NCBI RefSeq assembly: GCF_005116505.1
Contig: NZ_SWBR01000002.1
Location: 806,314 to 870,313 of the forward strand
Length of the DNA: 64,000 nt
Reading direction: 5' to 3'
Source of the DNA: Pedobacter polaris
Lineage (GTDB): Bacteria > Bacteroidota > Bacteroidia > Sphingobacteriales > Sphingobacteriaceae
Under the pieces are notes generated by a model. That model made no database searches and was not told where the DNA came from. It worked only from the letters and a program-made list of their open reading frames with translations. The translations under genes were made by a program, and so were the position numbers. Below are positions 44,060 to 52,550 of this stretch, in pieces. The stretch's first letter is position 1, and every line of letters starts with the position of its first letter.

Positions 44060-46405
44060 ATGATTAAAAAACTTACACTTTCTGCAATCCTAATCTTCAC
44101 CGCAAGTTTTGCTTTCGGGCAAGATAAATTGCAAGCTTTTAGCTTAAATGAAGTGCGCTTGCTTGATGGACCTTTTAAAGCAGCACAACAAATAGATTTA
44201 GCTTATCTACTTTCACTTGATGCAGATCGTTTATTGGCACCTTATTTAAAAGAAGCTGGATTACCCGCAAAGGCAGAACAGTATGGCAACTGGGAAAACA
44301 CAGGCTTAGACGGACATATGGCTGGTCATTACTTGTCTGCCCTATCCTTAATGTATGGTTCTACTGCAGATGCTAAAGTAAAAGAAAAGATTGTTTATTT
44401 AATTAGTGAATTAGAAAGATGCCAAGATAAAAATGGCAATGGTTATGTAGGCGGGGTTCCAGGAGGTAAGTTGATATGGGAACAGATTAAAAAAGGAGAC
44501 ATTAAGGCCTCCAGTTTTTCACTCAATGGAAAGTGGGTTCCTTTATATAACATTCATAAAATTTACAATGGTTTGTATGATGCTTATGCAGTTACCGGAA
44601 ACTTAAAAGCAAAAAATATCCTCCTCAAACTTACAGATTGGTGCATTGATTTGGTAGCTAATTTGTCTGATGCTCAAATTCAAGAAATACTAAAAAGCGA
44701 ACATGGAGGTCTAAATGAGGTTTTTGCAAATGTTGCAACAATAACAAGCGACAAAAAATATTTAACATTAGCGAAAAAGTTTTCAGATTTATCTATCCTT
44801 ACTCCATTACTTAATCAAAAGGATGCTTTAAATGGGTTACATGCAAATACTCAAATACCGAAAGTAATTGGATTTGAACAAGTGGCTAAAGTAGCTAATG
44901 ATGCAACTTGGGCAAATGCAGCAGATTTTTTCTGGCAAACTGTAGTTAAAAATAGAACTATTGCTATTGGCGGAAACAGTGTTAGAGAGCATTTTAACCC
45001 TGCAAATAATTTTTCTTCGATGATAGATTCGAGAGAAGGTCCAGAAACATGCAACTCTTACAACATGTTAAAATTAACAAAGCAATTGTTTTTGACTAAC
45101 CCAAAAGCTAATTATGTTGATTATTATGAACGTACATTATATAATCACATTCTTAGTTCTCAAAGTAAAAGTGGTGGCTTTGTTTATTTTACGCCTATTA
45201 GACCAGGCCATTATCGCGTATATTCTAAACCTCAAGAAAGTTTTTGGTGCTGTGTAGGTTCTGGACTAGAGAACCATGCAAAATATGGTGAAATGATCTA
45301 TGCGCATGATAAAACTGACTTATTCGTCAATCTATATATTCCATCAACCTTAAATTGGAAAGAAAAAGGGTTGCAAATCACACAGCAAACCACCTTTCCA
45401 AATACAGAAACTTCGGAGTTTACCCTTAAAATTACCAAGCAAAGTCATTTTGCTATTAAGTTTCGTTATCCTTCTTGGATAGAGAACGGACTACAAATTA
45501 CTGTAAATGGCAAAAAACAAACGATAGTAAAAAACAAGGATGGCTATGTCAGTATTAGTCGCCTATGGAAAACTGGTGATCGTATAAATATCCATTTACC
45601 AATGCAAAATACTGTGGAATTTTTACCTGATCAATCCAATTGGCTTGCCTTTCTACATGGGCCAATTGTAATGGCTGCAGAGATAGATACCCTAAAACCC
45701 AAAAATTTTATAGCCGATGGAAGTAGAATGGGACATATAGCTTCAGAAACATTACTTCCAATAGATCAAGCACCATTTATTGTGGGTGATAAAAACAACT
45801 TGGTTGCTAAAATTAAGGCCGACCCAGCGCATAAAATGCAATTTAAAATTAACGATCTCATTTATCAACAACGTTATAAAAATTTAAAGTTAGTACCGTT
45901 TTATACCATACAAAGTAGCAGGTATATGATATATTGGCCTTATACCAATGAAGCTAATTTAAAGGAAAAGTTAGCCAGTATAAAGAAAATTGAGAACGAA
46001 AAAAACCAACTCGACTTATTGACAATTGACTTGATAAATACTGGAGAGCAACAACCAGAAACCGATCATAATTTTAAAGGAGAACAAACTGAGAATGGTA
46101 CTTATCAGGAACGACACTTTAGAAATAGCAAAGCCTGGTTTAGTTATGACCTTAAAAATAAAGACCTAAAGGCAACCAAACTTCGTTTAACCTTATACGG
46201 AAAGGATAAGAACAAGGATTTTGCTATTTTCATTAACGATGTTTTGTTAACCAATGTAGCATTAGATGGTTCGAAAGGGAATGATTTTTACAATACAGAA
46301 TACCTTATTCCCTCAACCCTATTGAAAGAAAATATGCAAGTAAAATTTATTGCCACAGCGAAATCTGCTGTGGCAAATATTTACGAAATCCGGTTAATGA
46401 AATAA
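44060..46405 (+). CDS. GH127/GH146-type beta-L-arabinofuranosidase
   Basis: A 781-residue exported protein (signal SFAFGQ) of the former DUF1680 group. Family blocks are LNEVRLLDGPFKAAQQIDLAYLL, ENTGLDGHMAGHYLSALSLMY, WVPLYNIHKIYNGLYDAY, and SREGPETCNSYNMLKLT with the zinc-site Glu and Cys. SFWCCVGSGLENHAKYGEMIY has the paired Cys, one being the nucleophile. The C-terminal beta-sandwich is complete. The length and N-terminal signal are closer to the Bacteroides GH146 enzymes than to the shorter bifidobacterial GH127. It removes beta-L-arabinofuranose, found at RG-II and arabinan or extensin ends. It may have its own promoter in the 251-base gap upstream. It converges on the GH2 gene, with 22 bases between stop codons. 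Confidence 0.9.
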   Translation: MIKKLTLSAILIFTASFAFGQDKLQAFSLNEVRLLDGPFKAAQQIDLAYLLSLDADRLLAPYLKEAGLPAKAEQYGNWENTGLDGHMAGHYLSALSLMYGSTADAKVKEKIVYLISELERCQDKNGNGYVGGVPGGKLIWEQIKKGDIKASSFSLNGKWVPLYNIHKIYNGLYDAYAVTGNLKAKNILLKLTDWCIDLVANLSDAQIQEILKSEHGGLNEVFANVATITSDKKYLTLAKKFSDLSILTPLLNQKDALNGLHANTQIPKVIGFEQVAKVANDATWANAADFFWQTVVKNRTIAIGGNSVREHFNPANNFSSMIDSREGPETCNSYNMLKLTKQLFLTNPKANYVDYYERTLYNHILSSQSKSGGFVYFTPIRPGHYRVYSKPQESFWCCVGSGLENHAKYGEMIYAHDKTDLFVNLYIPSTLNWKEKGLQITQQTTFPNTETSEFTLKITKQSHFAIKFRYPSWIENGLQITVNGKKQTIVKNKDGYVSISRLWKTGDRINIHLPMQNTVEFLPDQSNWLAFLHGPIVMAAEIDTLKPKNFIADGSRMGHIASETLLPIDQAPFIVGDKNNLVAKIKADPAHKMQFKINDLIYQQRYKNLKLVPFYTIQSSRYMIYWPYTNEANLKEKLASIKKIENEKNQLDLLTIDLINTGEQQPETDHNFKGEQTENGTYQERHFRNSKAWFSYDLKNKDLKATKLRLTLYGKDKNKDFAIFINDVLLTNVALDGSKGNDFYNTEYLIPSTLLKENMQVKFIATAKSAVANIYEIRLMK

Positions 46406-46427
46406 TCTTGTCTCAATTATTTTATCA

Positions 46428-48860
46428 TCATTTAGCATTAAGGGTAATTATGCCCTGAGGTAAACCTTTTGCCGTTACTTTCAAACTGATATTTCCTTTT
46501 ACTTTTGAAGTTTCTACAATTGCCACTGCCATTCCGCTAAATGCTTTCATTTCTGGTTGATGAAATAGTTGTAATGAAGTTGGATCACCATTACATGCTG
46601 CACGGTATTTTCCAGCACCCTCAACTTTAAAAATCAAATCATTGGTTGCATTTGGACAAATATTTCCAGCCTTATCTACCACACTGATGGTTACAAAAGC
46701 AAGGTCTTTACCATTTGCTGTTAACTGCGTACGATCTGCTTTTAGTTTTAAATGATGCGGTGCGCCTGCAGTTGTAATCTCTTTAGTCGCCACAGCTTTT
46801 CCACTTTCATCATAAGCCACAACTTTAATACTTCCCTTTTGGTAAACTACATCATTCCACATTAAACGGTAACGAGTTTGATTATTCAAATTACTTTTTT
46901 TCTGAATACCCATACTTTTCCCATTTACAAATAACTCTGCAGATGGATAATTAGTATAACAGAAAACGGGAACGTTTTGGCCTTCTTTGCCTTCCCAATT
47001 CCAATGTGGTAAAAGGTGCAAAGTAGGTTCTTCTGGTTTCCAGCGACTTTTATATAAATAGAATCTATCCTTAGGAATGCCTGCTAAATCATAAATACCA
47101 AAATAAGAACTGCGTGATGGCCAATAATCATCATAAGGAGTTGGTTCACCTAAATAATCAAAACCTGTCCAAACAAATTCACCAGCAGAATAAGCTGTTG
47201 TATCCTGCACTGCCCATTCATCGTCTGGTACCTGAGACCAATTACAATACTCTAAATCGTAAGATGAACTTTGATTGTCTGGATGATGGATATCTTTACC
47301 CATTTTAACTGGAAGATGGTAAACACCTCTTGAACTAACCGTTGAGGCCGTTTCTGAGCCATAAAGAAAGCCTTGTGGTAATTTTTTATATGCTTCGAAA
47401 TATTGTTTTGGTTTGTAATTAAATCCAGGTACATCTAAAGAGGCTGCAAAGTTATTTTTTAAAGCAGAATTAATACGATCCATTCCAGCTGTCACCAATC
47501 TTGTTGGGTCTAATTTATGGCAAATGTTTTGGAGATATTCTACAATCTTATAGCCTTCTTTATTATCTTGATCGGGTACTTCATTTCCAATACTCCACAT
47601 AATGATACTTGGGTGATTGCGATCTCTTTCTAACATATTGGTTAAATCCTTTTCTGCCCAAGCATTGAAATAATTGTGATAACCGTTTTTCATTTTTCCT
47701 CTTTTCCATTCATCAAAAGTCTCTTCAATTACTAAAAAACCCATTTCATCACATAAATCTAAAAACTCTGGTGCTACTGGATTGTGTGAGGTACGAATAG
47801 CATTACAACCTAAATCCTTTAACAAAACCAATTGTCTACGCATAGCGGAAACATTTATAGCAGTACCTAAAGGTCCTAGATCATGGTGAAGGCAAACACC
47901 TTTGAATTTTACATTTTTATCGTTTAACCAAAAACCTGTTTCACGCTTGAATTCTGTTTTTCTAACTCCAAACTTGGTTTGCTGTTGATCTGTTAAAACA
48001 TTATTTAGGTAAAGTTTAGTAACCAAGGTATAAAGTGTTGGGCTTTCTGGCGACCACAATTTAGGATTTTTAAGATTTAAATTGATTTCATTTTTACCTA
48101 AAGCAGAACCACTTGCTAAAAGTGTTCCTTTTGAATCTAAAACATTATAAACCAGTTTAAATCCTTTAACTAAGCTGTCTGAAAGTGCAGTTTTCACATT
48201 TACTTTTGCAACATTGGCTGAAATTTCTGGTGTAGTTACAAATGTACCCCATGTTTTAAGGTTTATTTTGTTTTTAACAATAAGGTGTACATTTCTATAA
48301 ATACCTGCTCCCGGATACCATCTGGATGATTCTGGCTTATTATCAACCCTAACACTTAGGGTATTAGATTTTCCTTTGATGATATAAGGTGAAATATTAA
48401 AATGAAAAGAGCTATAACCATATGGCCAATGACCAATTTCCTTACCATTTACAAATATGGTCGAATTACTCATTACCCCATCAAACAGTAAGCTTACTTC
48501 ATCACCTGCTGAAATTGCAGGAACCGTGAATTTGGTGCGATACCAACCAATACCCATATAAGGTAATGCACCCGTTCTACCTGTCTTGCGTGTTTCCTTC
48601 TGCTCATTATTTTGTGTAATTTTAACAATTTGAATATCATTGTTTTCATCAAACGGGCCATATATAGCCCAATCGTGTGGTACCCTTACCGACTGCCAAC
48701 CTTTATCATTAAAAGTTGCCTTAGCGGCAGTTGGGAAATCTCCTTTTGAGAATTTCCAGCCATCTTCCAATAAAATATCCTTGGTGATTTGGGCTTGTGC
48801 TAAATTTACACTCAAACTTGCCACAATGACAATAACTATTGTTTTTATTCCCTTTATCAT
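46428..48860 (-). CDS. GH2 family beta-galactosidase-type enzyme
   Basis: Start taken at ATG 48860 (MIKGIKTIVIVIVASLSVNLAQAQ), a clear Sec signal. A longer in-frame ATG at 49016 would run into the upstream GH27 gene and add a non-signal leader. The order is: GH2 sugar-binding domain (WYRTKFTVPAISAGDEV), immunoglobulin-like domain, and TIM barrel with CNAIRTSHNPVAPEFLDLCDEMG. The acid/base Glu is in IIMWSIGNEVPDQD and the nucleophile Glu in FLYGSETASTVSS. A DUF4982-like domain (YTNYPSAELFVNGKSMG) and a C-terminal Big-type domain (LKADRTQLTANGKDLAFVTI) follow. This architecture is typical of Bacteroidota exo-beta-galactosidases. It forms a pair with GH27, 40 bases upstream. Confidence 0.92.
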   Translation of the reverse strand: MIKGIKTIVIVIVASLSVNLAQAQITKDILLEDGWKFSKGDFPTAAKATFNDKGWQSVRVPHDWAIYGPFDENNDIQIVKITQNNEQKETRKTGRTGALPYMGIGWYRTKFTVPAISAGDEVSLLFDGVMSNSTIFVNGKEIGHWPYGYSSFHFNISPYIIKGKSNTLSVRVDNKPESSRWYPGAGIYRNVHLIVKNKINLKTWGTFVTTPEISANVAKVNVKTALSDSLVKGFKLVYNVLDSKGTLLASGSALGKNEINLNLKNPKLWSPESPTLYTLVTKLYLNNVLTDQQQTKFGVRKTEFKRETGFWLNDKNVKFKGVCLHHDLGPLGTAINVSAMRRQLVLLKDLGCNAIRTSHNPVAPEFLDLCDEMGFLVIEETFDEWKRGKMKNGYHNYFNAWAEKDLTNMLERDRNHPSIIMWSIGNEVPDQDNKEGYKIVEYLQNICHKLDPTRLVTAGMDRINSALKNNFAASLDVPGFNYKPKQYFEAYKKLPQGFLYGSETASTVSSRGVYHLPVKMGKDIHHPDNQSSSYDLEYCNWSQVPDDEWAVQDTTAYSAGEFVWTGFDYLGEPTPYDDYWPSRSSYFGIYDLAGIPKDRFYLYKSRWKPEEPTLHLLPHWNWEGKEGQNVPVFCYTNYPSAELFVNGKSMGIQKKSNLNNQTRYRLMWNDVVYQKGSIKVVAYDESGKAVATKEITTAGAPHHLKLKADRTQLTANGKDLAFVTISVVDKAGNICPNATNDLIFKVEGAGKYRAACNGDPTSLQLFHQPEMKAFSGMAVAIVETSKVKGNISLKVTAKGLPQGIITLNAK

Positions 48861-48900
48861 GTTTATATCTATCCAGTATCTATTAACGTATATCAATTTT

Positions 48901-50262
48901 TTATTTCGAAATGCTAAAAACCTTACTTGCATGTGGTGCAATTTGTTGAGAGAAAGATGCTGCTGATCCTTTAGCAATTTCACCTGTCCACAAGTTTTTG
49001 ATCTTATATTTACCATTAAACCCCAAATCTTTTAAGTCCACCGCAATGGTTGTTGTTTCTTTATCGCCAATGTTAAATAAGGCAAGGTAGCGCTCACCTG
49101 TTTTGCTATTGCGAGATGTTACAGCTACTCTCCCATTCTCCATAAACAATTGGCGTACCTCTACGCCTTCTTTATGCATTTTAAGAATATCTTTGTTGTT
49201 GAGTAATGAAAGTGTAAAAGCATCATTAGAGGGTAAATCGCCACCAAACATTAATGGTGAACGGAAAATGGTGAAAAACGTCATTAACGATACTTGCTCA
49301 TCTTTGGTTAAACGAGTCATGCGGTCTTTTCCACGTTCTCCACGAATCGCTATCCTCCCTAGCGGAATCATATCGCAATCAGGCCAAGTACCAGGAGCCG
49401 AATAGGCATACCAACCTTTAGCCACATTCATTAAGTGAACCAAATCTTTCCAAACATCCCACACATCATCTACCATCCGCCACATATTGGCATGCTCTTT
49501 AACATGTGCTGCATTTTTTATAGGTGTTTCCCCTGGTGAAGTGCTTAGTACAATCGGCCGTCCGGTTCGATCTATTGCCTTTCTAATTAGTTCTATCTCA
49601 CCCTGATGATAAGGTCTTGATAAATCATCTACCTTAATAAAATCAACACCCCATGAAGCATATAGCGCTAAGATAGAATTGTAGTATTCCTGTGCGCCTG
49701 GTTTTTCGGCTACAATAGTATAGTTATCAGTAAGCCATTTACACTGTAAATCGGTAGTGTAAATCTGATCAGCGGTAATTCCATTTGTTCCTTTAATAGG
49801 AAGCTTTCGTTTTACAGCATCTACCGGGATACCTCTCATGATATGAATCCCAAACTTTAAACCCTTGCTGTGAATATAATCAGCCAATGCTTTAAAACCT
49901 TTGCCCCCAGCAGCCGATGGAAAACGACCACTATAAGGTAAATATCTACCATATTCGTCCATTACATAGCGTGGGTCTGTTTGGTTATAACCTCCAGCTT
50001 TATCATTTTCTACAAACCAACGGATGTCGACAACAACGTACTGCCATCCTAATTTTTTAAGATTGGTAGCCATATAATCAGCATTCGCTTTTACTTCAGC
50101 CTCTGTTACAGTAGAGCCATAACAATCCCAGCTATTCCATCCCATTGGTGGCGTAAGGGCCCAATTTTTAAATGAAGTTTGCGCTTGTGAAGTATAGTTA
50201 AACAAAAGCATTAGCACTATAAGAATTATAATGCGTTTAGGTTGCAATATTCTAAATTTCAT
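48901..50262 (-). CDS. GH27 alpha-galactosidase-type enzyme
   Basis: A 453-residue exported protein (signal YTSQAQ). GH27 blocks are ALTPPMGWNSWDCYG, GWQYVVVDIRWF, LKFGIHIMRGIP, the nucleophile Asp in GVDFIKVDDLSRPY and the acid Asp in WRMVDDVWD. FTIFRSPLMFGGDLPSNDAFTLSLLNNKDIL and the C-terminal beta domain are present. The family includes alpha-galactosidases and beta-L-arabinopyranosidases; both residues occur on pectic side chains and arabinogalactan. The ATG is preceded by TAACCAAATTG and an exact TAttTTTG -7 box (50287-50294, minus strand). It is first of the GH27-GH2 pair and divergent from the aldo/keto reductase. Confidence 0.93.
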   Translation of the reverse strand: MKFRILQPKRIIILIVLMLLFNYTSQAQTSFKNWALTPPMGWNSWDCYGSTVTEAEVKANADYMATNLKKLGWQYVVVDIRWFVENDKAGGYNQTDPRYVMDEYGRYLPYSGRFPSAAGGKGFKALADYIHSKGLKFGIHIMRGIPVDAVKRKLPIKGTNGITADQIYTTDLQCKWLTDNYTIVAEKPGAQEYYNSILALYASWGVDFIKVDDLSRPYHQGEIELIRKAIDRTGRPIVLSTSPGETPIKNAAHVKEHANMWRMVDDVWDVWKDLVHLMNVAKGWYAYSAPGTWPDCDMIPLGRIAIRGERGKDRMTRLTKDEQVSLMTFFTIFRSPLMFGGDLPSNDAFTLSLLNNKDILKMHKEGVEVRQLFMENGRVAVTSRNSKTGERYLALFNIGDKETTTIAVDLKDLGFNGKYKIKNLWTGEIAKGSAASFSQQIAPHASKVFSISK

Positions 50263-50286
50263 TTCAGCTTTACAATTTGGTTAAAT

Positions 50287-50322
50287 CAAAAATAAAAAAA
50301 TAAACGTTAAAAGTACGTTTAT
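50287..50322 (-). promoter_or_regulatory. GH27 promoter -7 box with overlapping palindromic operator candidate
   Basis: On the minus strand TATTTTTG (50294-50287) matches the Bacteroidota -7 consensus TAnnTTTG, placing the transcript start about 18 bases before the GH27 ATG. A good -33 TTTG is missing. Instead a perfect 8-base inverted repeat, ATAAACGT-N7-ACGTTTAT (50300-50322), covers that region. This suggests a dimeric regulator controlling the divergent pair. Confidence 0.45.
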
Positions 50323-50350
50323 AGATAAAATATATTTCAAGCTAAATTAC

Positions 50351-50383
50351 TTTGTTCTCGTTTATTGATTATTACTATATTAG
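50351..50383 (+). promoter_or_regulatory. Candidate promoter of the aldo/keto reductase gene
   Basis: TTTG at 50351-50354 and TATATTAG at 50376-50383 are separated by 21 bases, close to the Bacteroidota TTTG/TAnnTTTG consensus with one mismatch. The transcript start would be about 10-15 bases before the ATG at 50402. Confidence 0.4.
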
Positions 50384-50401
50384 GCTTCCAAATTTTATCA
50401 A

Positions 50402-51394
50402 ATGAACTATATTCCTTTAGCCAGTAGATATCAAAATATGCAGTACAACAGATGTGGTTATAGCGGCTTAAAATTGCCCGCAATCTCCTTAGGTTTATGG
50501 CATAATTTTGGAAATGTAGATGATCCAACTAATTTTCGAAACATACTTTTACATGCGTTTGATAGTGGAATAACACATTTTGACTTGGCCAATAATTACG
50601 GTCCGCCTCCTGGTTCTGCAGAAGAAAATTTTGGGAAGCTATTGGCTACAGATTTAAAATCACATCGTGATGAATTAATTATTTCTACCAAAGCAGGTTA
50701 TACCATGTGGGATGGACCTTATGGTGATTGGGGTTCAAAAAAATATTTGATATCAAGTCTAGACCAGAGTTTAAAACGGATGGGGATTCCTTATGTAGAT
50801 ATATTTTACCACCACAGACCAGACCCAGATACGCCTTTAGAAGAAACAATGACTGCTCTTGATCTTATTGTTAAACAAGGAAAGGCGTTGTATGTTGGTC
50901 TCTCTAATTACAAGCCAAAAGAAGCAAAAGAGGCCATCAGTATCTTAAAACAATTGGGTACACCTTGCCTTATTCATCAACCCAAATACTCTATGTTTGA
51001 GCGAAGTCCTGAAGAGGGATTATTTAAGGTTTTGGAAGATGAAAAAATAGGTTGCATTCCTTTCTCTCCATTGGCACAAGGAATGTTAACCAATAAATAC
51101 CTAAAAGGAATTCCTGAAACTTCTAGAGCAGCTAAAGCCACTGGTTTTTTACAAGCAGCAGCTATTACACCAGAAAAATTAAATCAGATCAATAAACTAA
51201 ATGAAATTGCCAAAACTAGGAATCAAACGCTTGCTCAAATGGCTTTAGCTTGGGTTTTAAGACAGCAATGCGTTACTTCTGTTCTAGTTGGAGCAAGTAG
51301 TACTGCCCAATTAACTGATTCTATTGAAACATTAAACAATTTGGAATTTTCTTCAGCAGAACTCCTTACAATTGAACAGATTTTGACGGGCTAG
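50402..51394 (+). CDS. yghZ: Aldo/keto reductase, YghZ (L-glyceraldehyde 3-phosphate reductase) type
   Basis: A 330-residue cytoplasmic protein without a signal. It is close to E. coli YghZ throughout: YNRCGYSGLKLPAISLGLWHNFG, THFDLANNYGPPPGSAEENFG, DELIISTKAGYTMWDGPYGDWGSKKYL, DIFYHHRPDPDTPLEETM, CLIHQPKYSMFERSPEEG and IPFSPLAQGMLTNKYL. The tetrad is Asp61, Tyr66, Lys97 and His137 or 138. The start at 50402 matches the YghZ N-terminus. Family members reduce aldehydes such as methylglyoxal and L-glyceraldehyde 3-phosphate with NADPH. In this locus a role in sugar-derived aldehyde handling is inferred. It converges on the galactokinase gene, the stops being 3 bases apart. Confidence 0.92.
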   Translation: MNYIPLASRYQNMQYNRCGYSGLKLPAISLGLWHNFGNVDDPTNFRNILLHAFDSGITHFDLANNYGPPPGSAEENFGKLLATDLKSHRDELIISTKAGYTMWDGPYGDWGSKKYLISSLDQSLKRMGIPYVDIFYHHRPDPDTPLEETMTALDLIVKQGKALYVGLSNYKPKEAKEAISILKQLGTPCLIHQPKYSMFERSPEEGLFKVLEDEKIGCIPFSPLAQGMLTNKYLKGIPETSRAAKATGFLQAAAITPEKLNQINKLNEIAKTRNQTLAQMALAWVLRQQCVTSVLVGASSTAQLTDSIETLNNLEFSSAELLTIEQILTG

Positions 51395-51397
51395 AAA

Positions 51398-52549
51398 TTA
51401 TAAAATTAGTGTAACACCATCATCTGTTTCAACAACATAAGAGTCTAATTTTTTCGAAAATTCATCTTCATAAGCCTGTGTGATTTTTTCAATGAATTCA
51501 TCTATTTTCTCTTCTTTTACAATGCTTAGTGTACAACCATCAAAACCCTCACCCATCATTCTTGCACCTAAAACATAGGGTAAGCTTTTTACAGAATCAA
51601 CCAGAAAATCTAATTTTTTGCAACTTACTTGGTAAAACTCTCTCAATCCATCATGTGCTTGAAACATAGCCTGTCCAAGGCCCTTTAAGTTGCCATTTTT
51701 TAATTGTTCTGCAGCGGAGATTATCCTTTGGTTTTCTTCAATGATAAATTTGCATTTTCGATAGACATCAATATCCTTATGTTTAACATATTTGTCAAGC
51801 ATTTTTATGTTCACCTCACTTAGACTTGTTACCTGACTAATATTTGCTTTCACCCAAGCTAAACCTTGCTCACATTGCGCTCTTACCAAAGTAGATGCAG
51901 AATTTGATAGTGAGTATTTAATGTTTGTATTTAGCAAAACCAATTGATAACCATTTAGTTTTAATGGAATATAATCATAGAACATGCTTTTACAATCTAG
52001 AAGAATGGCATTGCCCCTTTTCCCAAAAACAGCTGCAAATTGATCTATAAAACCATTTTCAACTCCAGCAAAACCCTGCTCAGTCATCTGGGCAATTTTT
52101 ACTAGATCTAGCTTTGATGCTGACAAAGAAAAAAGTTCCATCAATGCATAGCCAGTTGCACATGCTATTGCTGCAGATGATGAAAGTCTAGTGCCCAAAG
52201 GTACATCACCATCTATGTAAAGATTAAATCCCCCAATGTGATAACCCCATTTCTGTAACTGGTCTGCCACACCAAGAATATAATTTACCCAGTCCTTTTC
52301 AGTTTGTTTTAAATCAGAAAGCTTAGCCTGAAAAGCTTCTCCATAACTTTCAGCATATAGGTGAATTTCCTCATCATTTCTCCTAGAAACAGCAACATAT
52401 ATTGCAATATCTATAGCTACAGGCATTACATACCCATCACTACAAGCTGTATGCTCACCAATAATATTAATCCTCGCTGGAGATCGGACAATAATGGGAA
52501 CCCGATTGAAATGCGTTTGAAAAGCTAATTCTATAGATTCAATAATCAT
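51398..52549 (-). CDS. Galactokinase-like GHMP kinase with altered signature residues
   Basis: A 383-residue cytoplasmic protein aligned along its whole length with galactokinase. The signature IIGEHTACSDGYVMP (residues 29-43) has Ala35-Cys36 where galactokinases have Asp-Tyr; that Asp contacts the sugar. The ATP loop PLGTRLSSSAA has Thr120-Arg121 in place of Ala/Gly-Gly. The third motif reads MMGEGFDGC instead of MTGGGFGGC. The catalytic Asp169 in NGFIDQFA and the GARM block are kept. Most of these changes are one-base differences from the usual codons, while the frame is open throughout. It may be a diverged paralogue with another substrate or a decaying enzyme. It is the last gene of the LacZ-GH16 run, 1 base after GH16. 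Confidence 0.85.
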   Translation of the reverse strand: MIIESIELAFQTHFNRVPIIVRSPARINIIGEHTACSDGYVMPVAIDIAIYVAVSRRNDEEIHLYAESYGEAFQAKLSDLKQTEKDWVNYILGVADQLQKWGYHIGGFNLYIDGDVPLGTRLSSSAAIACATGYALMELFSLSASKLDLVKIAQMTEQGFAGVENGFIDQFAAVFGKRGNAILLDCKSMFYDYIPLKLNGYQLVLLNTNIKYSLSNSASTLVRAQCEQGLAWVKANISQVTSLSEVNIKMLDKYVKHKDIDVYRKCKFIIEENQRIISAAEQLKNGNLKGLGQAMFQAHDGLREFYQVSCKKLDFLVDSVKSLPYVLGARMMGEGFDGCTLSIVKEEKIDEFIEKITQAYEDEFSKKLDSYVVETDDGVTLIL

Positions 52550-52550
52550 G

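Noticed and set aside
31456..46405. Reading the central locus as an ulvan system because of rhamnosidase, GH105 and sulfatase
   Set aside because: PL11, two CE12, GH51, GH43 and GH127/146 fit RG-I and arabinan, and no ulvan lyase was seen; the single sulfatase is recorded as an anomaly instead.
46406..46427. Bidirectional terminator between the converging GH127 and GH2 genes
   Set aside because: The 22 bases between stop codons show no convincing inverted repeat.
48861..49016. Longer N-terminus for the GH2 gene at 46428
   Set aside because: The extension overlaps the coding end of GH27, lacks conservation with GH2 enzymes and would bury the signal peptide.
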